NCBI RefSeq assembly: GCF_016522505.1
Contig: NZ_JAEHOH010000019.1
Coordinates: 44,072-108,071 of the forward strand
Direction of reading: 5' to 3'
Source of the DNA: Leucobacter chromiisoli
Lineage (GTDB): Bacteria > Actinomycetota > Actinomycetes > Actinomycetales > Microbacteriaceae
DNA: 64,000 nt
Positions 15,770-24,614 of the stretch are shown here, piece after piece. Made by a program: the position numbers and the translations under genes. Position 1 is the first letter of the stretch; each line of letters opens with the position of its first letter. The notes under the pieces are model-generated. The model did no database searches. It was not told the origin of the DNA and worked only from the letters and a program-made list of their open reading frames with translations.

Positions 15770-15792
15770 AACCCTAACGTAATGTGAGGGTT
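15770..15792. promoter_or_regulatory. MerR-type operator between sulP and merR
   Basis: AACCCTAAC (15770-15778), GTAAT spacer, GTGAGGGTT (15784-15792): an inverted repeat with 8 of 9 matching pairs, the arrangement MerR proteins bind between -35 and -10. Promoter hexamers could not be fixed. Confidence 0.55.
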
Positions 15793-15822
15793 GAGTCGAG
15801 TCGACCGAGCGAGGAGGGGCGC

Positions 15823-16239
15823 ATGCCCGAGAGCGGGATGATGCACATCGGCGAGCTGGCGGAGCGCACCGAGTTGTCGCTGCGCACGATCCGGCACTAC
15901 GACGAGATCGGGCTGCTGACACCCTCGGGCCGCTCGGAGGGAGGGTTCCGCCTCTACACGGAGGACGATCTCGAGCGGCTCATGCTGATCCGCCGCATGA
16001 AACCGCTGGGCTACTCGCTCGAGCAGATGGGGGATCTGCTGCGAGCCATCGACAACGCCGGCAGCGCGGGATCGGCCGGGGCGAACGCGCAGCGCGCGCT
16101 CGAGGACTTCCGCGCGGACGCCGAGGAGCGCCGCGCCAAGCTCGCGAAGCAGCTGGGCGCCGCGGACGAGTTCATCGGGCAGCTGCAGCGGGCGACGGCC
16201 GGGGCCGAGGGGAGCGACTCCGAGGCGACCGGCGTCTAG
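15823..16239 (+). CDS. MerR-family transcriptional regulator
   Basis: 138 aa. N-terminal HTH: MMHIGELAERTELSLRTIRH, YDEIGLLTPSGRSEGGFRLY, then MKPLGYSLEQMGDLLRAIDN and a coiled-coil dimerisation helix (ALEDFRADAEERRAKLAKQL). No metal-binding Cys in the C terminus, so the signal is not obvious. ATG 15823 has GAGGAGGGG upstream. Its stop overlaps the convergent coaBC stop within one CTAG. Confidence 0.9.
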   Translation: MPESGMMHIGELAERTELSLRTIRHYDEIGLLTPSGRSEGGFRLYTEDDLERLMLIRRMKPLGYSLEQMGDLLRAIDNAGSAGSAGANAQRALEDFRADAEERRAKLAKQLGAADEFIGQLQRATAGAEGSDSEATGV

Positions 16240-17507
16240 CCGAGCGGCGTCTCGTCCCTCCCGCGGAGCGCGAGCACGGCGTCGAGCAGCCCCTCGGCCG
16301 CCTCGCGCTTGCTGCCTCCGACGGTCGCGATGAGCTCATCGGCCGCGTCGATGAGGTGCAGCGTGTTCCGCCCCGTCTCGAAGCCTTCGGCCCAGCCGAC
16401 CGCGTTCACCGCGAGCAGGTCGACGCCCTTGCGCCGCCGCTTGCGGCGGCCGCGCTCGAGGAGCTCCTCCTCGGACTCCGCCGTCTCGGCGGCGAAGCCG
16501 ACGAGCGTCTGGCCCGCCGGCCGCGCCGCGACGATACCCGCCAGGATGTCGGGATTCTCCACCAGGCGCAGCACCGGGGGAGCGCCGGCAGTGTCCTCTT
16601 TCCGGAGCTTCCCCTCCGCGACGCTGTCCACGCGGTAGTCGGCGACCGCGGCGGCCATCACCACGACGTCGACGCCCGCGGCCGCAGCGCTCGCCGCCGC
16701 TTCGAGTTCGGCGGCCGTGCCGACGCGCTCGATCCGGATCGTCGGGTGCGCGCCCGCCTCGGCGAGCACGGCGTCCTCGACGTTCGCGGCGAGGAGCCGC
16801 ACCCGCGCTCCGCGCTCCGCCGCCGCGACGGCGACCGCGACGCCCTGGCGACCGCTCGAGCGGTTGCCGAGGTAGCGCACGGGATCGATCGGCTCGCGCG
16901 TGCCTCCGGCCGTCACGAGCACGGCGAGACCGTGCCAGTCGTCGCGCGTCCCAGGCGTGCCCGCCCCGGCGCTCTCCGCGCCGCCGGCCGCGAGCCGCAG
17001 CGCCGCCGCGGCGATCTGCTCGGGCTCGCTCATGCGCCCCGGGCCGCTGTCGTCGCCCGTGAGCCTGCCGCTCTCCGGGCCCACGACGACCACCCCGCGA
17101 TCCCGCAGCGTCGCCAGGTTCTGCTGCGTGGCGGGGTGCTGCCACATCTCGGTGTGCATCGCCGGCGCGACGAGCACCGGCGCGCGGGTCGCGAGCAGCG
17201 TGGTGCCGAGCAGGTCGTCGGCGAGGCCGGCGGTCATCTTCGCGAGCGTGTTCGCGGTCGCGGGGGCGACGATCACGAGATCGGCGCGCTGGCCGAGGGC
17301 CACGTGCCGCACCTCTGGCACGTCCTCGTGCACCGAGGTGGTGACGGGGCGGCGGCTGATCGCCTCCCAGGTCGGCTTCCCGACGAAGCGCAGGGCGTCC
17401 TCCGTCGGCACCACGTGGACCTCGTGACCCCCCTCGACGAGCAGGCGCGCGAGCACGATGGACTTGTAGGCGGCGATGCCGCCGGTGACGCCGAGCACGA
17501 TGAACAC
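16236..17507 (-). CDS. coaBC: Bifunctional phosphopantothenoylcysteine decarboxylase / phosphopantothenate-cysteine ligase
   Basis: 423 aa, coenzyme A synthesis. The CoaC half (1-170) has GVTGGIAAYKSIVLARLL, catalytic His in VRHVALGQRADL, and PAMHTEMW (FMN/substrate). The CoaB half (from about 190) has VTAGGTREPIDPVRYLGNRSSG and VMAAAVADYR, KLRKE, LVENPDIL. The segment LTGDDSGPGRMSEP lacks the Cys found in E. coli Dfp (ACGD), as I recall for other actinobacteria. GTG 17507 is the start (begins FIVLGVTGG); no good ribosome site. Confidence 0.95.
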   Translation of the reverse strand: MFIVLGVTGGIAAYKSIVLARLLVEGGHEVHVVPTEDALRFVGKPTWEAISRRPVTTSVHEDVPEVRHVALGQRADLVIVAPATANTLAKMTAGLADDLLGTTLLATRAPVLVAPAMHTEMWQHPATQQNLATLRDRGVVVVGPESGRLTGDDSGPGRMSEPEQIAAAALRLAAGGAESAGAGTPGTRDDWHGLAVLVTAGGTREPIDPVRYLGNRSSGRQGVAVAVAAAERGARVRLLAANVEDAVLAEAGAHPTIRIERVGTAAELEAAASAAAAGVDVVVMAAAVADYRVDSVAEGKLRKEDTAGAPPVLRLVENPDILAGIVAARPAGQTLVGFAAETAESEEELLERGRRKRRRKGVDLLAVNAVGWAEGFETGRNTLHLIDAADELIATVGGSKREAAEGLLDAVLALRGRDETPLG

Positions 17508-17615
17508 GACTCCATCTTCGCATCCGCGCGCCGGGTGCGCACCACGCCGGAGCGCCGCGGCCGCGGAGCGGTCCCGCCGCTACGATCGGACGCAGAGCGG
17601 GATGGAGGGGCGGGC

Positions 17616-18329
17616 ATGTGCACGGTGGTGATCGAGGTGCCCGGCGCGGCGAGTGCCGAGGGAGCCGCGACGCGCCTGCTGGCGGTGCGCGACGAGGATC
17701 CCGAGCGCGAGTGGGATCCGCCCGGCGAGTGGTGGCCGGAGGCGCACCCCGGGGTGCAGGGGGTTCGGGATCGCCGCGCCGGCGGCGCCTGGCTCGCGGT
17801 CTCGGAGCGGCAGGGGCGGCTCGCCGTGATCCTGAACCGGCCGGAGCCCGTGGCGCAGGGCCGCGGGCCGCTCGCCTCCCGCGGCGGGATCGTGCTCGAC
17901 TCCGTCGCGAGCGACTCCCCGTACGCCGTCGACGACCCGCCGACGGCGAGCTTCAACCTCGTGGAGGTGCGACCGGAGGGCGCGTTCGTGACGGCGTGGG
18001 ACGGGAGCGCCGTGCGGAGGCGGCGTCTGGCTCCCGGCGTGCACATGATCGCCCACCACGAGGTCGACGACCCGCGCACGGCGCGCATCACCGCCTGGCT
18101 GCCGGAGTTCCGCGCGCTCGCCGGGCTGCCCGCCCCGGAGTGGCGGCGGCGCTGGGCCGAGGTGCTGGAGCGCAGCGCCGAGCTCTCGCCCGCCGACGAT
18201 CGCGCGATCGTGCGCGACAATCGGGCGCACGGCTTCCCGACGGTCTCGCTGTTCGCCTGCCTCGCCGAGGTCGCGCGGGGCGCCGCGAGCCTCGAACCGC
18301 TCGGGCTGCGCGACCCCCGGATCCGCTAG
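17616..18329 (+). CDS. NRDE-family (TANGO2-like) protein
   Basis: 237 aa. Begins MCTVVIEVPG with Cys2 as in Ntn-type NRDE proteins, and has LLAVRDEDPEREW (the NRDE motif as VRDED) and GGAWLAVSERQGRLAVILNR. The family is linked to heme trafficking or metabolite repair in other organisms; the role here is unknown. GGAGGGG precedes ATG 17616, and TACGAT at 17581-17586 is a possible -10. Confidence 0.85.
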   Translation: MCTVVIEVPGAASAEGAATRLLAVRDEDPEREWDPPGEWWPEAHPGVQGVRDRRAGGAWLAVSERQGRLAVILNRPEPVAQGRGPLASRGGIVLDSVASDSPYAVDDPPTASFNLVEVRPEGAFVTAWDGSAVRRRRLAPGVHMIAHHEVDDPRTARITAWLPEFRALAGLPAPEWRRRWAEVLERSAELSPADDRAIVRDNRAHGFPTVSLFACLAEVARGAASLEPLGLRDPRIR

Positions 18330-18344
18330 CCGGGGTCGGGTCGT

Positions 18345-19460
18345 CTACGCCGGGTAGAGCGGGTTGTGCCCCGCCGCGACCCGCTCCTCCTCGCGCACCG
18401 GCTCCGGCGGGGTGCCGTCGCCGAAGGGCTCCCCGCCCAGGCGAGCGCGGTCGTGGGGGTCGAGCCAGCCCGCGAGATCGGGGCCCGCGGGCACGATCCC
18501 GGTCGGATTGATGTCCTCGTGCGTGATGTAGTAGTGCCGCTTGATCTGCACGAAGTCGATCGTGTCGCCGAAGCCCGGGGTCTGGAACAGATCGCGCGCG
18601 TAACCCCAGAGATGCTCCATCTCGTCGAGCTTGTTGCGGTTCGCCTTGAAGTGCCCGTGGTACACGGGGTCGAAGCGCGCGAGCGTCGTGAAGAGGCGCA
18701 CGTCGGCCTCCGTGATCGTGCCGCCCATGAGGTACCGCCGCGACGAGAGGCGCTCCTCGAGCCAGTCCATCGCCTCCCAGAGCCGCGCGTACGCCGCGTC
18801 GTAGGCCTCCTGGGATCCCGCGAAGCCGCAGCGGTACACGCCGTTGTTGACCTCGGTGAAGACCCGCTCGATCACGGGCCGCATCTCCTCGAACCCGCCC
18901 TCCGGCAGCAGGTCGGGGGCGCCCTCGCGGTGGAACTCGCGCCACTCGGTCGAGAAGTCGAGCGTGATCTGCGGGTAGTCGTTCGTCACGACGCCGCCGG
19001 TCGGGATGTCGACGATGGCGGGCACGGTGATCCCGCGCGAGTATCCGGGGAACCGCGCGAAGTAGTTCTGCTGCAGCCGCTCCGTGCCGAGCACGGGGTC
19101 GACGCCGCCGGGGTCGAGGTCGAAGGTCCAGGAGCGGGAGTCGTGCGTCGGGCCCGGGCGTCCGAGCGAGATCGCGTCCTCGAGGCCGAGCAGCCGGCGC
19201 ACGATGATCGTGCGGTTGGCCCACGGGCATGCGGCCGCGGCCACCAGGCGGTAGCGCCCCGGCTCGACGGGCCAGGCCTCGGCTCCCTCGGAGAGTCCGA
19301 AGCCGAGCGATCCGATCTTCGAGGGCGGAGGCGCGGGAAGGGCGCGCACGGCCGCGGGATCCGCCACGATCCGATCCTCGATGTAGTTCGTGTCGCGGGT
19401 GAACTCGGCGCCGGTCGTGACGTAGGCGCCCTTCGTGGAGTGCTCGGTCTTCTTCGCCAT
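18345..19460 (-). CDS. Xi-class glutathione-S-transferase-like (glutathionyl-hydroquinone reductase type)
   Basis: 371 aa. Catalytic motif AAACPWANRTIIVRRLLGLE (CPWA), then SRSWTF, GITVPAIVDI, and the long C-terminal helical domain (YLMGGTITEADVRLFTTLAR, FDPVYHGHFKANRNKL). This class reduces S-conjugated hydroquinones; mycothiol-producing actinobacteria encode close relatives although they lack glutathione, so the thiol partner may be mycothiol. Start ATG 19460. Confidence 0.9.
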   Translation of the reverse strand: MAKKTEHSTKGAYVTTGAEFTRDTNYIEDRIVADPAAVRALPAPPPSKIGSLGFGLSEGAEAWPVEPGRYRLVAAAACPWANRTIIVRRLLGLEDAISLGRPGPTHDSRSWTFDLDPGGVDPVLGTERLQQNYFARFPGYSRGITVPAIVDIPTGGVVTNDYPQITLDFSTEWREFHREGAPDLLPEGGFEEMRPVIERVFTEVNNGVYRCGFAGSQEAYDAAYARLWEAMDWLEERLSSRRYLMGGTITEADVRLFTTLARFDPVYHGHFKANRNKLDEMEHLWGYARDLFQTPGFGDTIDFVQIKRHYYITHEDINPTGIVPAGPDLAGWLDPHDRARLGGEPFGDGTPPEPVREEERVAAGHNPLYPA

Positions 19461-19527
19461 GCCGCCAGCCTACGCCGCACCGGGCCGGGATGGCAGCGGC
19501 GAGCCGGCTCGCCGCTGCCGACCGCGA

Positions 19528-22065
19528 CTAGAGGAGATCCAGCTGCGCCGCCTTCGTGACGGCCTCCCTCCGCCCCGATACGTGGAGCTTCCGGTAGATG
19601 CTGCGGGTCTGACTCTTGATCGTGTTGAGCGAGACGTGCAGTTCGGCGGCGATCGCGGCGAGCGGCCGACCTTCCTCGAGCGCGCGCAGCACCAGCTGCT
19701 CCCGTGCGGTGAGCGGCTCCAGCATCGGTCCGTCGTGCGCGACCGGCGGGCCCGCCGGCTCCCTCCAGAGGGCGCGGCTCGTCAACCGCCGCAGGTCGTC
19801 GAGGGCCTGGGCCGGGAGGAACGCGAGCGGCAGCGGATTCTGCAGCTTGCCGAGGGCGTAGCAGCCCTCATCGGCGCGGGCGCTCGCGAGCTCGGAGTTG
19901 CCCAGCCGATCCTGGGCGACGGCGCGCAGGAGGGCGCGCTGCGCCTCCTGCGCGGGGAGGTAGTCCGCCGACGCCGTGCCGTTCAGCACGGCGAGCGCCT
20001 CCTGCGGCCGCGAGAACCGGAGCGCGAGGCGGGCGCGGGAGAGCTGCACCGCGGGATCCGCGCCCGATGCCTGCAGGACGCTCGTCGCGCGTGCGAGGTC
20101 GCCGGAGGCCATCGCGTACTCGGCGAGCAGGGCGTGCAGCTGCTCGCTCCACCCCCGGCCGATCGGGTACGTCCGCGTCTCGGCGAGCCCCGCCTCGAGC
20201 TCGCGCAGGCCGCGCGCGAGCGCACCCTGCGCGAACCGCACCGCACCGCGCGTCCAGAGGACCGCCGGCCACAGGTCGAGCACCGCGAGGCGGCTCTCCA
20301 GCGGCTCCAGCAGCGCGAGCGCGTCGTCGAAGCCGCCGTCCGCCGCGGCCCGGAGCGCCGAGGCCAGGCGCCAGCCGGTCGCGTAGTGCGAGTCGGGCCA
20401 GGTGGCCGGCATGCCGTCCTCCACGAACGTGAGGCTCCGCTCTGCGGCCGGGAGATCACCGGCGAAGGCGTCGGCGAAGGCGAGCAGCGAGCGGAAGTGC
20501 AGGGGGCGGGTCGGATGCGGATCCTCGTCGAGCGCGGCGCCGAGCTCGCGGACCCGATCCGTGCGCAGAGCGAGCAGGTGCGTGAACGCGATCTGCACCT
20601 TCGCGGGGAACCATCCGCCGCCCACACCGGATGCGTCGAGCGTCTCGAGCCGCTCGAGCAGCCGCTCCCCGACATCGGCGGCCGCGTCGTACCGGCGCAG
20701 CACCCGGAGCGCGGCGAGCCTGGCGAGCAGGAGGTAGGCGTCGTCGAGCGGAGACTCTCCGACCGCCCGCTCCGGGAGGGCCGCCAGGCCCGTGCGCACG
20801 AGCTTCTTCGCTCTCGGCGCGGGCACCACGGAGTGCTCGCTCAGGGCCGTCGCCAGGACGATGGGCAGGGTGCCCTCGCGCTCCAGGCGGGCGGGCGGCA
20901 GGGGGCCGAGCAGCGCGATGAGGTCGTGCGTCCGGTGCAGGCTGAGCTCCGAGAAGTGCCGGATGAAGTGGGGGAAGACCATCGTGTCGAGGCCGCCCTC
21001 GACGAGCAGGACGAGCAGGTCGATGGGGTCGGCCAGCTCGCGGAGATGCTCGTATGCGATCCGCCGCACCCTGGTGAGCTCGTCGGGTCCGAGCGTCTGC
21101 GCGGCCCGATGGCGGAGGGCCGAGGCCACGAGCGTGTGCATGAGGAACACCTGCCGCCCCGCGCGGGCCGCGAATCGCCCCAGGCCGCGCTCCTCCATGC
21201 TCGCGATCGCAGTCCAGGCGCGCTCGCCGCCGAGCGCCGCTGCGAGCGGCTCGTCGACCTCGGGGCACAGGGCGACGGCCGTGGCCAGCTGCTCCTCGGC
21301 CGCGGCGTCGAACGCGGGCAGGAAATCGGTGACGGCCGCCTCCACGCCGCGGGCGATCTCCTCCCTTCCCGGCCGGCGGGAGCCGTTCCGCGAGAGCGTG
21401 CGCACGACCGACAGCGCGAGCTGCGTCGCGAGCGGGTGTCCGCGCGTGGCGCGCCTCAGGAGCGACAGCTCGGAGGGGGCGAGCCGATAGGGCAGTCTCT
21501 GGGCGAGCCCGGCGAGTTCGGCCGCGGTGAACGCGAGCTCGCGCGAGCCGATGACCTCGACGTCGAGCGCCGTCCTCGCCGTCGGGGTCTCGAAGCCCGT
21601 CCGCTGCCGCGTGGTCACCACGACCCTGAGCTCCGGGACCCGGCCCACCAGCGAGACGAGCCGGTCCTGGGTCTCCTCGCTCGCGAGGTGCAGGTCGTCG
21701 AACACCAGCGCGATGGGCCGCGGATCCCGGATCAGCACCGATGCCAGCAGGGCGGGGGCCTCGTCGGTGGGGATGAGGCCGCTCAGATACTCAGCGGCGA
21801 GATCCTGATGACGGCCGCCCAGCACCGCTCCCACCGCCGAGAACGTGCGCAGCCAGAAGCTCCGGGGTTCGCGCGTCCCCTCGTCGACGCCGACCCAGAC
21901 GACCTCGAAGTCGTCGGTCTCCCGCGCCCAGTGGGCGGCGAGCACCGTCTTGCCGGCCCCGCCCTCCGCGCGCAGCACGACCACCCTCGCCGCCGCATCC
22001 ATCCGCTTGAGGAGCCTCGGTCGGCGGAGTCGGTCCGAGTGCCGGGAAGCTCGCACGTTCCTCAT
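19528..22065 (-). CDS. Large ATP-binding LuxR-family (MalT/LAL-like) regulator
   Basis: 845 aa from ATG 22065. N-terminal NTPase: VVVLRAEGGAGKTVLAAHWA (Walker A about 33-40), IALVFDDLHLASEETQDRLV (Walker B). A long helical TPR-like middle follows, then a C-terminal LuxR HTH: LTAREQLVLRALEEGRPLAA, IAAELHVSLNTIKSQTRSIY, RKLHVSGRREAV. It is divergent from the type III PKS pair with 240 bp between, so it is a likely pathway activator. A ~110-bp stretch of this gene (20888-20999) recurs at 30119-30228. Start is uncertain by a few codons (GTG 22086 is the alternative). Confidence 0.88.
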   Translation of the reverse strand: MRNVRASRHSDRLRRPRLLKRMDAAARVVVLRAEGGAGKTVLAAHWARETDDFEVVWVGVDEGTREPRSFWLRTFSAVGAVLGGRHQDLAAEYLSGLIPTDEAPALLASVLIRDPRPIALVFDDLHLASEETQDRLVSLVGRVPELRVVVTTRQRTGFETPTARTALDVEVIGSRELAFTAAELAGLAQRLPYRLAPSELSLLRRATRGHPLATQLALSVVRTLSRNGSRRPGREEIARGVEAAVTDFLPAFDAAAEEQLATAVALCPEVDEPLAAALGGERAWTAIASMEERGLGRFAARAGRQVFLMHTLVASALRHRAAQTLGPDELTRVRRIAYEHLRELADPIDLLVLLVEGGLDTMVFPHFIRHFSELSLHRTHDLIALLGPLPPARLEREGTLPIVLATALSEHSVVPAPRAKKLVRTGLAALPERAVGESPLDDAYLLLARLAALRVLRRYDAAADVGERLLERLETLDASGVGGGWFPAKVQIAFTHLLALRTDRVRELGAALDEDPHPTRPLHFRSLLAFADAFAGDLPAAERSLTFVEDGMPATWPDSHYATGWRLASALRAAADGGFDDALALLEPLESRLAVLDLWPAVLWTRGAVRFAQGALARGLRELEAGLAETRTYPIGRGWSEQLHALLAEYAMASGDLARATSVLQASGADPAVQLSRARLALRFSRPQEALAVLNGTASADYLPAQEAQRALLRAVAQDRLGNSELASARADEGCYALGKLQNPLPLAFLPAQALDDLRRLTSRALWREPAGPPVAHDGPMLEPLTAREQLVLRALEEGRPLAAIAAELHVSLNTIKSQTRSIYRKLHVSGRREAVTKAAQLDLL

Positions 22066-22305
22066 GCCCGCCAACTCGGCCCCCACTTCTCTCGCTGACT
22101 CACATGATGCCGGATCGATCGGGCCGATCGAAATGCAGGCCGAGCGAGAGGCGGAACGGGTGAAAAACGCGGGTGAAATTCGCGCAGCGGGGTGTCGGGA
22201 GGCGCTGCGATCCCCTCCGCGAGACGGACCGGGACACGCGCTTCGACCGCGCCGCGGCGCTGTCAAGCCCCGGCCCCGAGGGAGGCCTCCGGGGTACATT
22301 GAGGC

Positions 22306-23397
22306 ATGGCCACCCAGCTCCTGTCCGTCGGCACCGCGGTTCCGAACAGCCGGCTCCCGCAGTCGGACGTGCGCGACTTCTTCGCATCGCAGCCCGGCGT
22401 GGACCGCCGCACCGCCAGGCTCATCGGGGCGGCGTTCGATCAGTCCGCCATCGCACACCGGCACACCGCGATCCCGCTGCTCGACGGCGAGGAGGGGGTG
22501 TTCGTCGACGGCGACGGACGGCTGCACGCGCCGACGACGGGCGAGCGCAACGCCGTCTACCGGGCCGAGGTGCCGGCGCTCTTCGCGGCGGCGGCGGAGG
22601 ACGCGCTCGCCCGCGCGGGGCGCTCCGCCTCGGAGGTGACGCACGTCGTCACCGCGTCCTGCACCGGGTTCTTCGCCCCCGGCCCCGATTTCCTCCTGGT
22701 CAGGGATCTCGGCATCCCCGCGGGCGCCGAGCGCTACCACATCGGCTTCATGGGGTGCGCCGCCGCCTTCCCGGCGCTGCGGGCCGCCGCCCGGTTCTGC
22801 GAGGCCCAGCCGGGCGCGGTCGCGCTCGTCGTGTGCGCCGAGCTCTGCTCGCTGCACATCCGCTCCTCCCCGGACCCCGAGCAGATCGTCGCCTCCGCCG
22901 TCTTCTCGGACGGGGCCGCCGCAGCGGTCCTCGCGTCGGACGACCGGCCGCGCGCCGGCGCGTCCCTCGAGGTCGGGGCGTTCTCGACGTCGATCACCTC
23001 CGAGGGCGAGGACGACATGGACTGGAGCATCGGCGACGAGGGGTTCGAGATGCGGCTGACGGCCGAGGTGCCGCGCATCATCGGGCGGGAGATCGAAGCG
23101 GTTGCGGGGCCGATGCTGAGCGGGGGAGCGGCGGACGCGTGGGCGGTGCACCCCGGGGGCCGCAGCGTGCTGGACCGCGTGCAGGCGGGCCTCCGCCTCT
23201 CCGACGCCGCGATGGCCCACTCCCGTGCGGTCCTGCGGGACTACGGGAACATGTCGAGCGCCACGGTGCTGTTCATCCTGCAGCGCATCCTCGCCGACGA
23301 CGCGCTCGGCGACCGTGCGAGGGTGGCCGGCCTCTGCTTCGGCCCGGGGCTCACGGTCGAGACCGCGCTCTTCACCCGCAGGGAGGGCGCGGCATGA
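22306..23397 (+). CDS. Type III polyketide synthase (chalcone/alkylresorcinol-synthase-like)
   Basis: 363-aa condensing enzyme. Catalytic triad visible: C151 (HIGFMGCAAAFPALRAA), H282 (AWAVHPGGRSVLDRVQ), N315 (RDYGNMSSATVLFIL). Such enzymes extend an acyl-CoA starter with malonyl-CoA to make pyrones, resorcinols or naphthalenes. TACATT sits 5 nt before ATG 22306, so a leaderless start is likely. Overlaps the next gene (ATGA), forming a PKS-methyltransferase unit. Confidence 0.92.
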   Translation: MATQLLSVGTAVPNSRLPQSDVRDFFASQPGVDRRTARLIGAAFDQSAIAHRHTAIPLLDGEEGVFVDGDGRLHAPTTGERNAVYRAEVPALFAAAAEDALARAGRSASEVTHVVTASCTGFFAPGPDFLLVRDLGIPAGAERYHIGFMGCAAAFPALRAAARFCEAQPGAVALVVCAELCSLHIRSSPDPEQIVASAVFSDGAAAAVLASDDRPRAGASLEVGAFSTSITSEGEDDMDWSIGDEGFEMRLTAEVPRIIGREIEAVAGPMLSGGAADAWAVHPGGRSVLDRVQAGLRLSDAAMAHSRAVLRDYGNMSSATVLFILQRILADDALGDRARVAGLCFGPGLTVETALFTRREGAA

Positions 23398-24122
23398 CCC
23401 TCTCGTCGCGCGACGAGCACCTGGCCGAGCTGATGGACGATCCCGAGTGCGATCCCGTGCGGTTGCGGCGGACGCTGCAGCGCTTCGGAGCCGTCAACCG
23501 CCTGGTCTCGGGGTGGGACGGCGTGTACCGGTCGACGCTGCGCCCGGCCCTCGCTTCCGTCGAGGGGCGGGTCAGGCTCCTCGACATCGGTTGCGGAGCC
23601 GGGGACGTTCTGCGGCGCCTCGTGCGGCTCGCCCGCCGCGACGGTTTTGCGGTCGAGGGGGTCGGCATCGATCCCGACCCGCGTGCGCTCGCCGTGGCGG
23701 AGGAGGCGAGTGCAGCGGGCGGAGTGACGTACCGTAAGGCGTATGCGCACGAACTCGTCGCCGCGGGAGAGCGGTTCGACGTCGTGGTCTCGAACCACCT
23801 GCTGCACCACCTCGGTTCCTCCGAGCTGGACGGTCTGCTCGCCGACTCCGAAGCGCTCGCCGCCCGGCTGTGCGTGCACTCCGACATCGAGCGGAGCGCC
23901 GTCGCCTACGCGGCCTTCGCGGTCGGGATCACGCCCCTCGCCCCCGGGTCCTTCCTCCGCACCGACGGCCTGCGCAGCATCCGCCGCAGCTACACGCGCG
24001 AAGAACTCGCGGCCCGGCTGCCCTCGGGCTGGTCGACGCCTTCCGCGCCCCGCTTCAGGGTGCTCGCGGTGCACCGCTCCGAAGGGCGAGGTGCGCCCCG
24101 GACGGGACGCGAAGGCGGATGA
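23394..24122 (+). CDS. SAM-dependent methyltransferase partnered with the type III PKS
   Basis: 242 aa class I methyltransferase: SAM motif VRLLDIGCGAGDVLRRLVRL, acidic loop GVGIDPDPRALA, VVVSNHLLHHL. Probably tailors the polyketide made by the upstream enzyme (O- or C-methylation). Translationally coupled by a 4-nt overlap. A third, FAD-dependent oxidase gene often found in such clusters is absent here. Confidence 0.88.
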   Translation: MTLSSRDEHLAELMDDPECDPVRLRRTLQRFGAVNRLVSGWDGVYRSTLRPALASVEGRVRLLDIGCGAGDVLRRLVRLARRDGFAVEGVGIDPDPRALAVAEEASAAGGVTYRKAYAHELVAAGERFDVVVSNHLLHHLGSSELDGLLADSEALAARLCVHSDIERSAVAYAAFAVGITPLAPGSFLRTDGLRSIRRSYTREELAARLPSGWSTPSAPRFRVLAVHRSEGRGAPRTGREGG

Positions 24123-24150
24123 AGGGGCGGTGCTGACTCCAGCGGCGGAA

Positions 24151-24354
24151 TCAGTTCTTCCGGTCGTCGCGATCCGATCCTGCGCGAGGCGGATCAGCCG
24201 CGTCGGGCCCGACCTTCCCCGCGTCCTCGACCGCTTCGGGCACCGACTCCTCGACGGAGTCGGGAGCCTCGGCGGTCGGCTGGCTCGGGTCCTTGCCGCG
24301 ACGCTCCTCGTCGCGCGACGGGGGCCTCTGCGTGTCGTACTTCTTCGCCATCAT
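24151..24354 (-). CDS. Small hydrophilic protein, 67 aa
   Basis: MMAKKYDTQRPPSRDEERRG followed by a highly charged, Pro/Asp/Glu-rich, probably disordered tail. No domain recognised. It has a near-perfect ribosome site, AGGAGGTG, 5 nt before the first ATG, which supports real translation. ATG 24351 is an alternative start. Convergent with the methyltransferase gene. Confidence 0.7.
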   Translation of the reverse strand: MMAKKYDTQRPPSRDEERRGKDPSQPTAEAPDSVEESVPEAVEDAGKVGPDAADPPRAGSDRDDRKN

Positions 24355-24614
24355 CGGTCACCTCCTGCCGACGCCGTTCACGCGCCGGTGCTTCGTCGGT
24401 CGTCTCGCGCCTGCGTCGTTCGTCCGTGGCCCTCCCACCTGTCCGACTACCGTAGGTGCGCCCCTGAGAGCGCGGGCAGGGGCTTGACGTGGCCGAGCGG
24501 CGGGGGTATCCGCCGCGGAGTGCGGCGCCTCCGGACTCACCATTGTGTCTCCCGGACGTCGTTGTTATATTGAATTTAATTTGACAGCTACGACGAAGAG
24601 TTCAAGGAGGAACC
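24355..24614 (+). promoter_or_regulatory. Promoter region of the MFS/deacetylase cluster with operator-like site
   Basis: 260 bp without a gene. Near the MFS start lies the A/T-rich, near-palindromic block TATTGAATTTAATTTGA (24568-24584), related to the site at 27721-27736 upstream of the second deacetylase gene (shared TGAATTnnATTT read on opposite strands). Both are probable targets of the cluster's TetR protein. AAGGAGGAA (24604-24612) is the ribosome site. Confidence 0.55.

Noticed and set aside
19528..23220. 1230-codon version of the LuxR regulator extending through the PKS gene
   Set aside because: The upstream part is antisense to a well-supported type III PKS; protein-like sequence begins near 22065.
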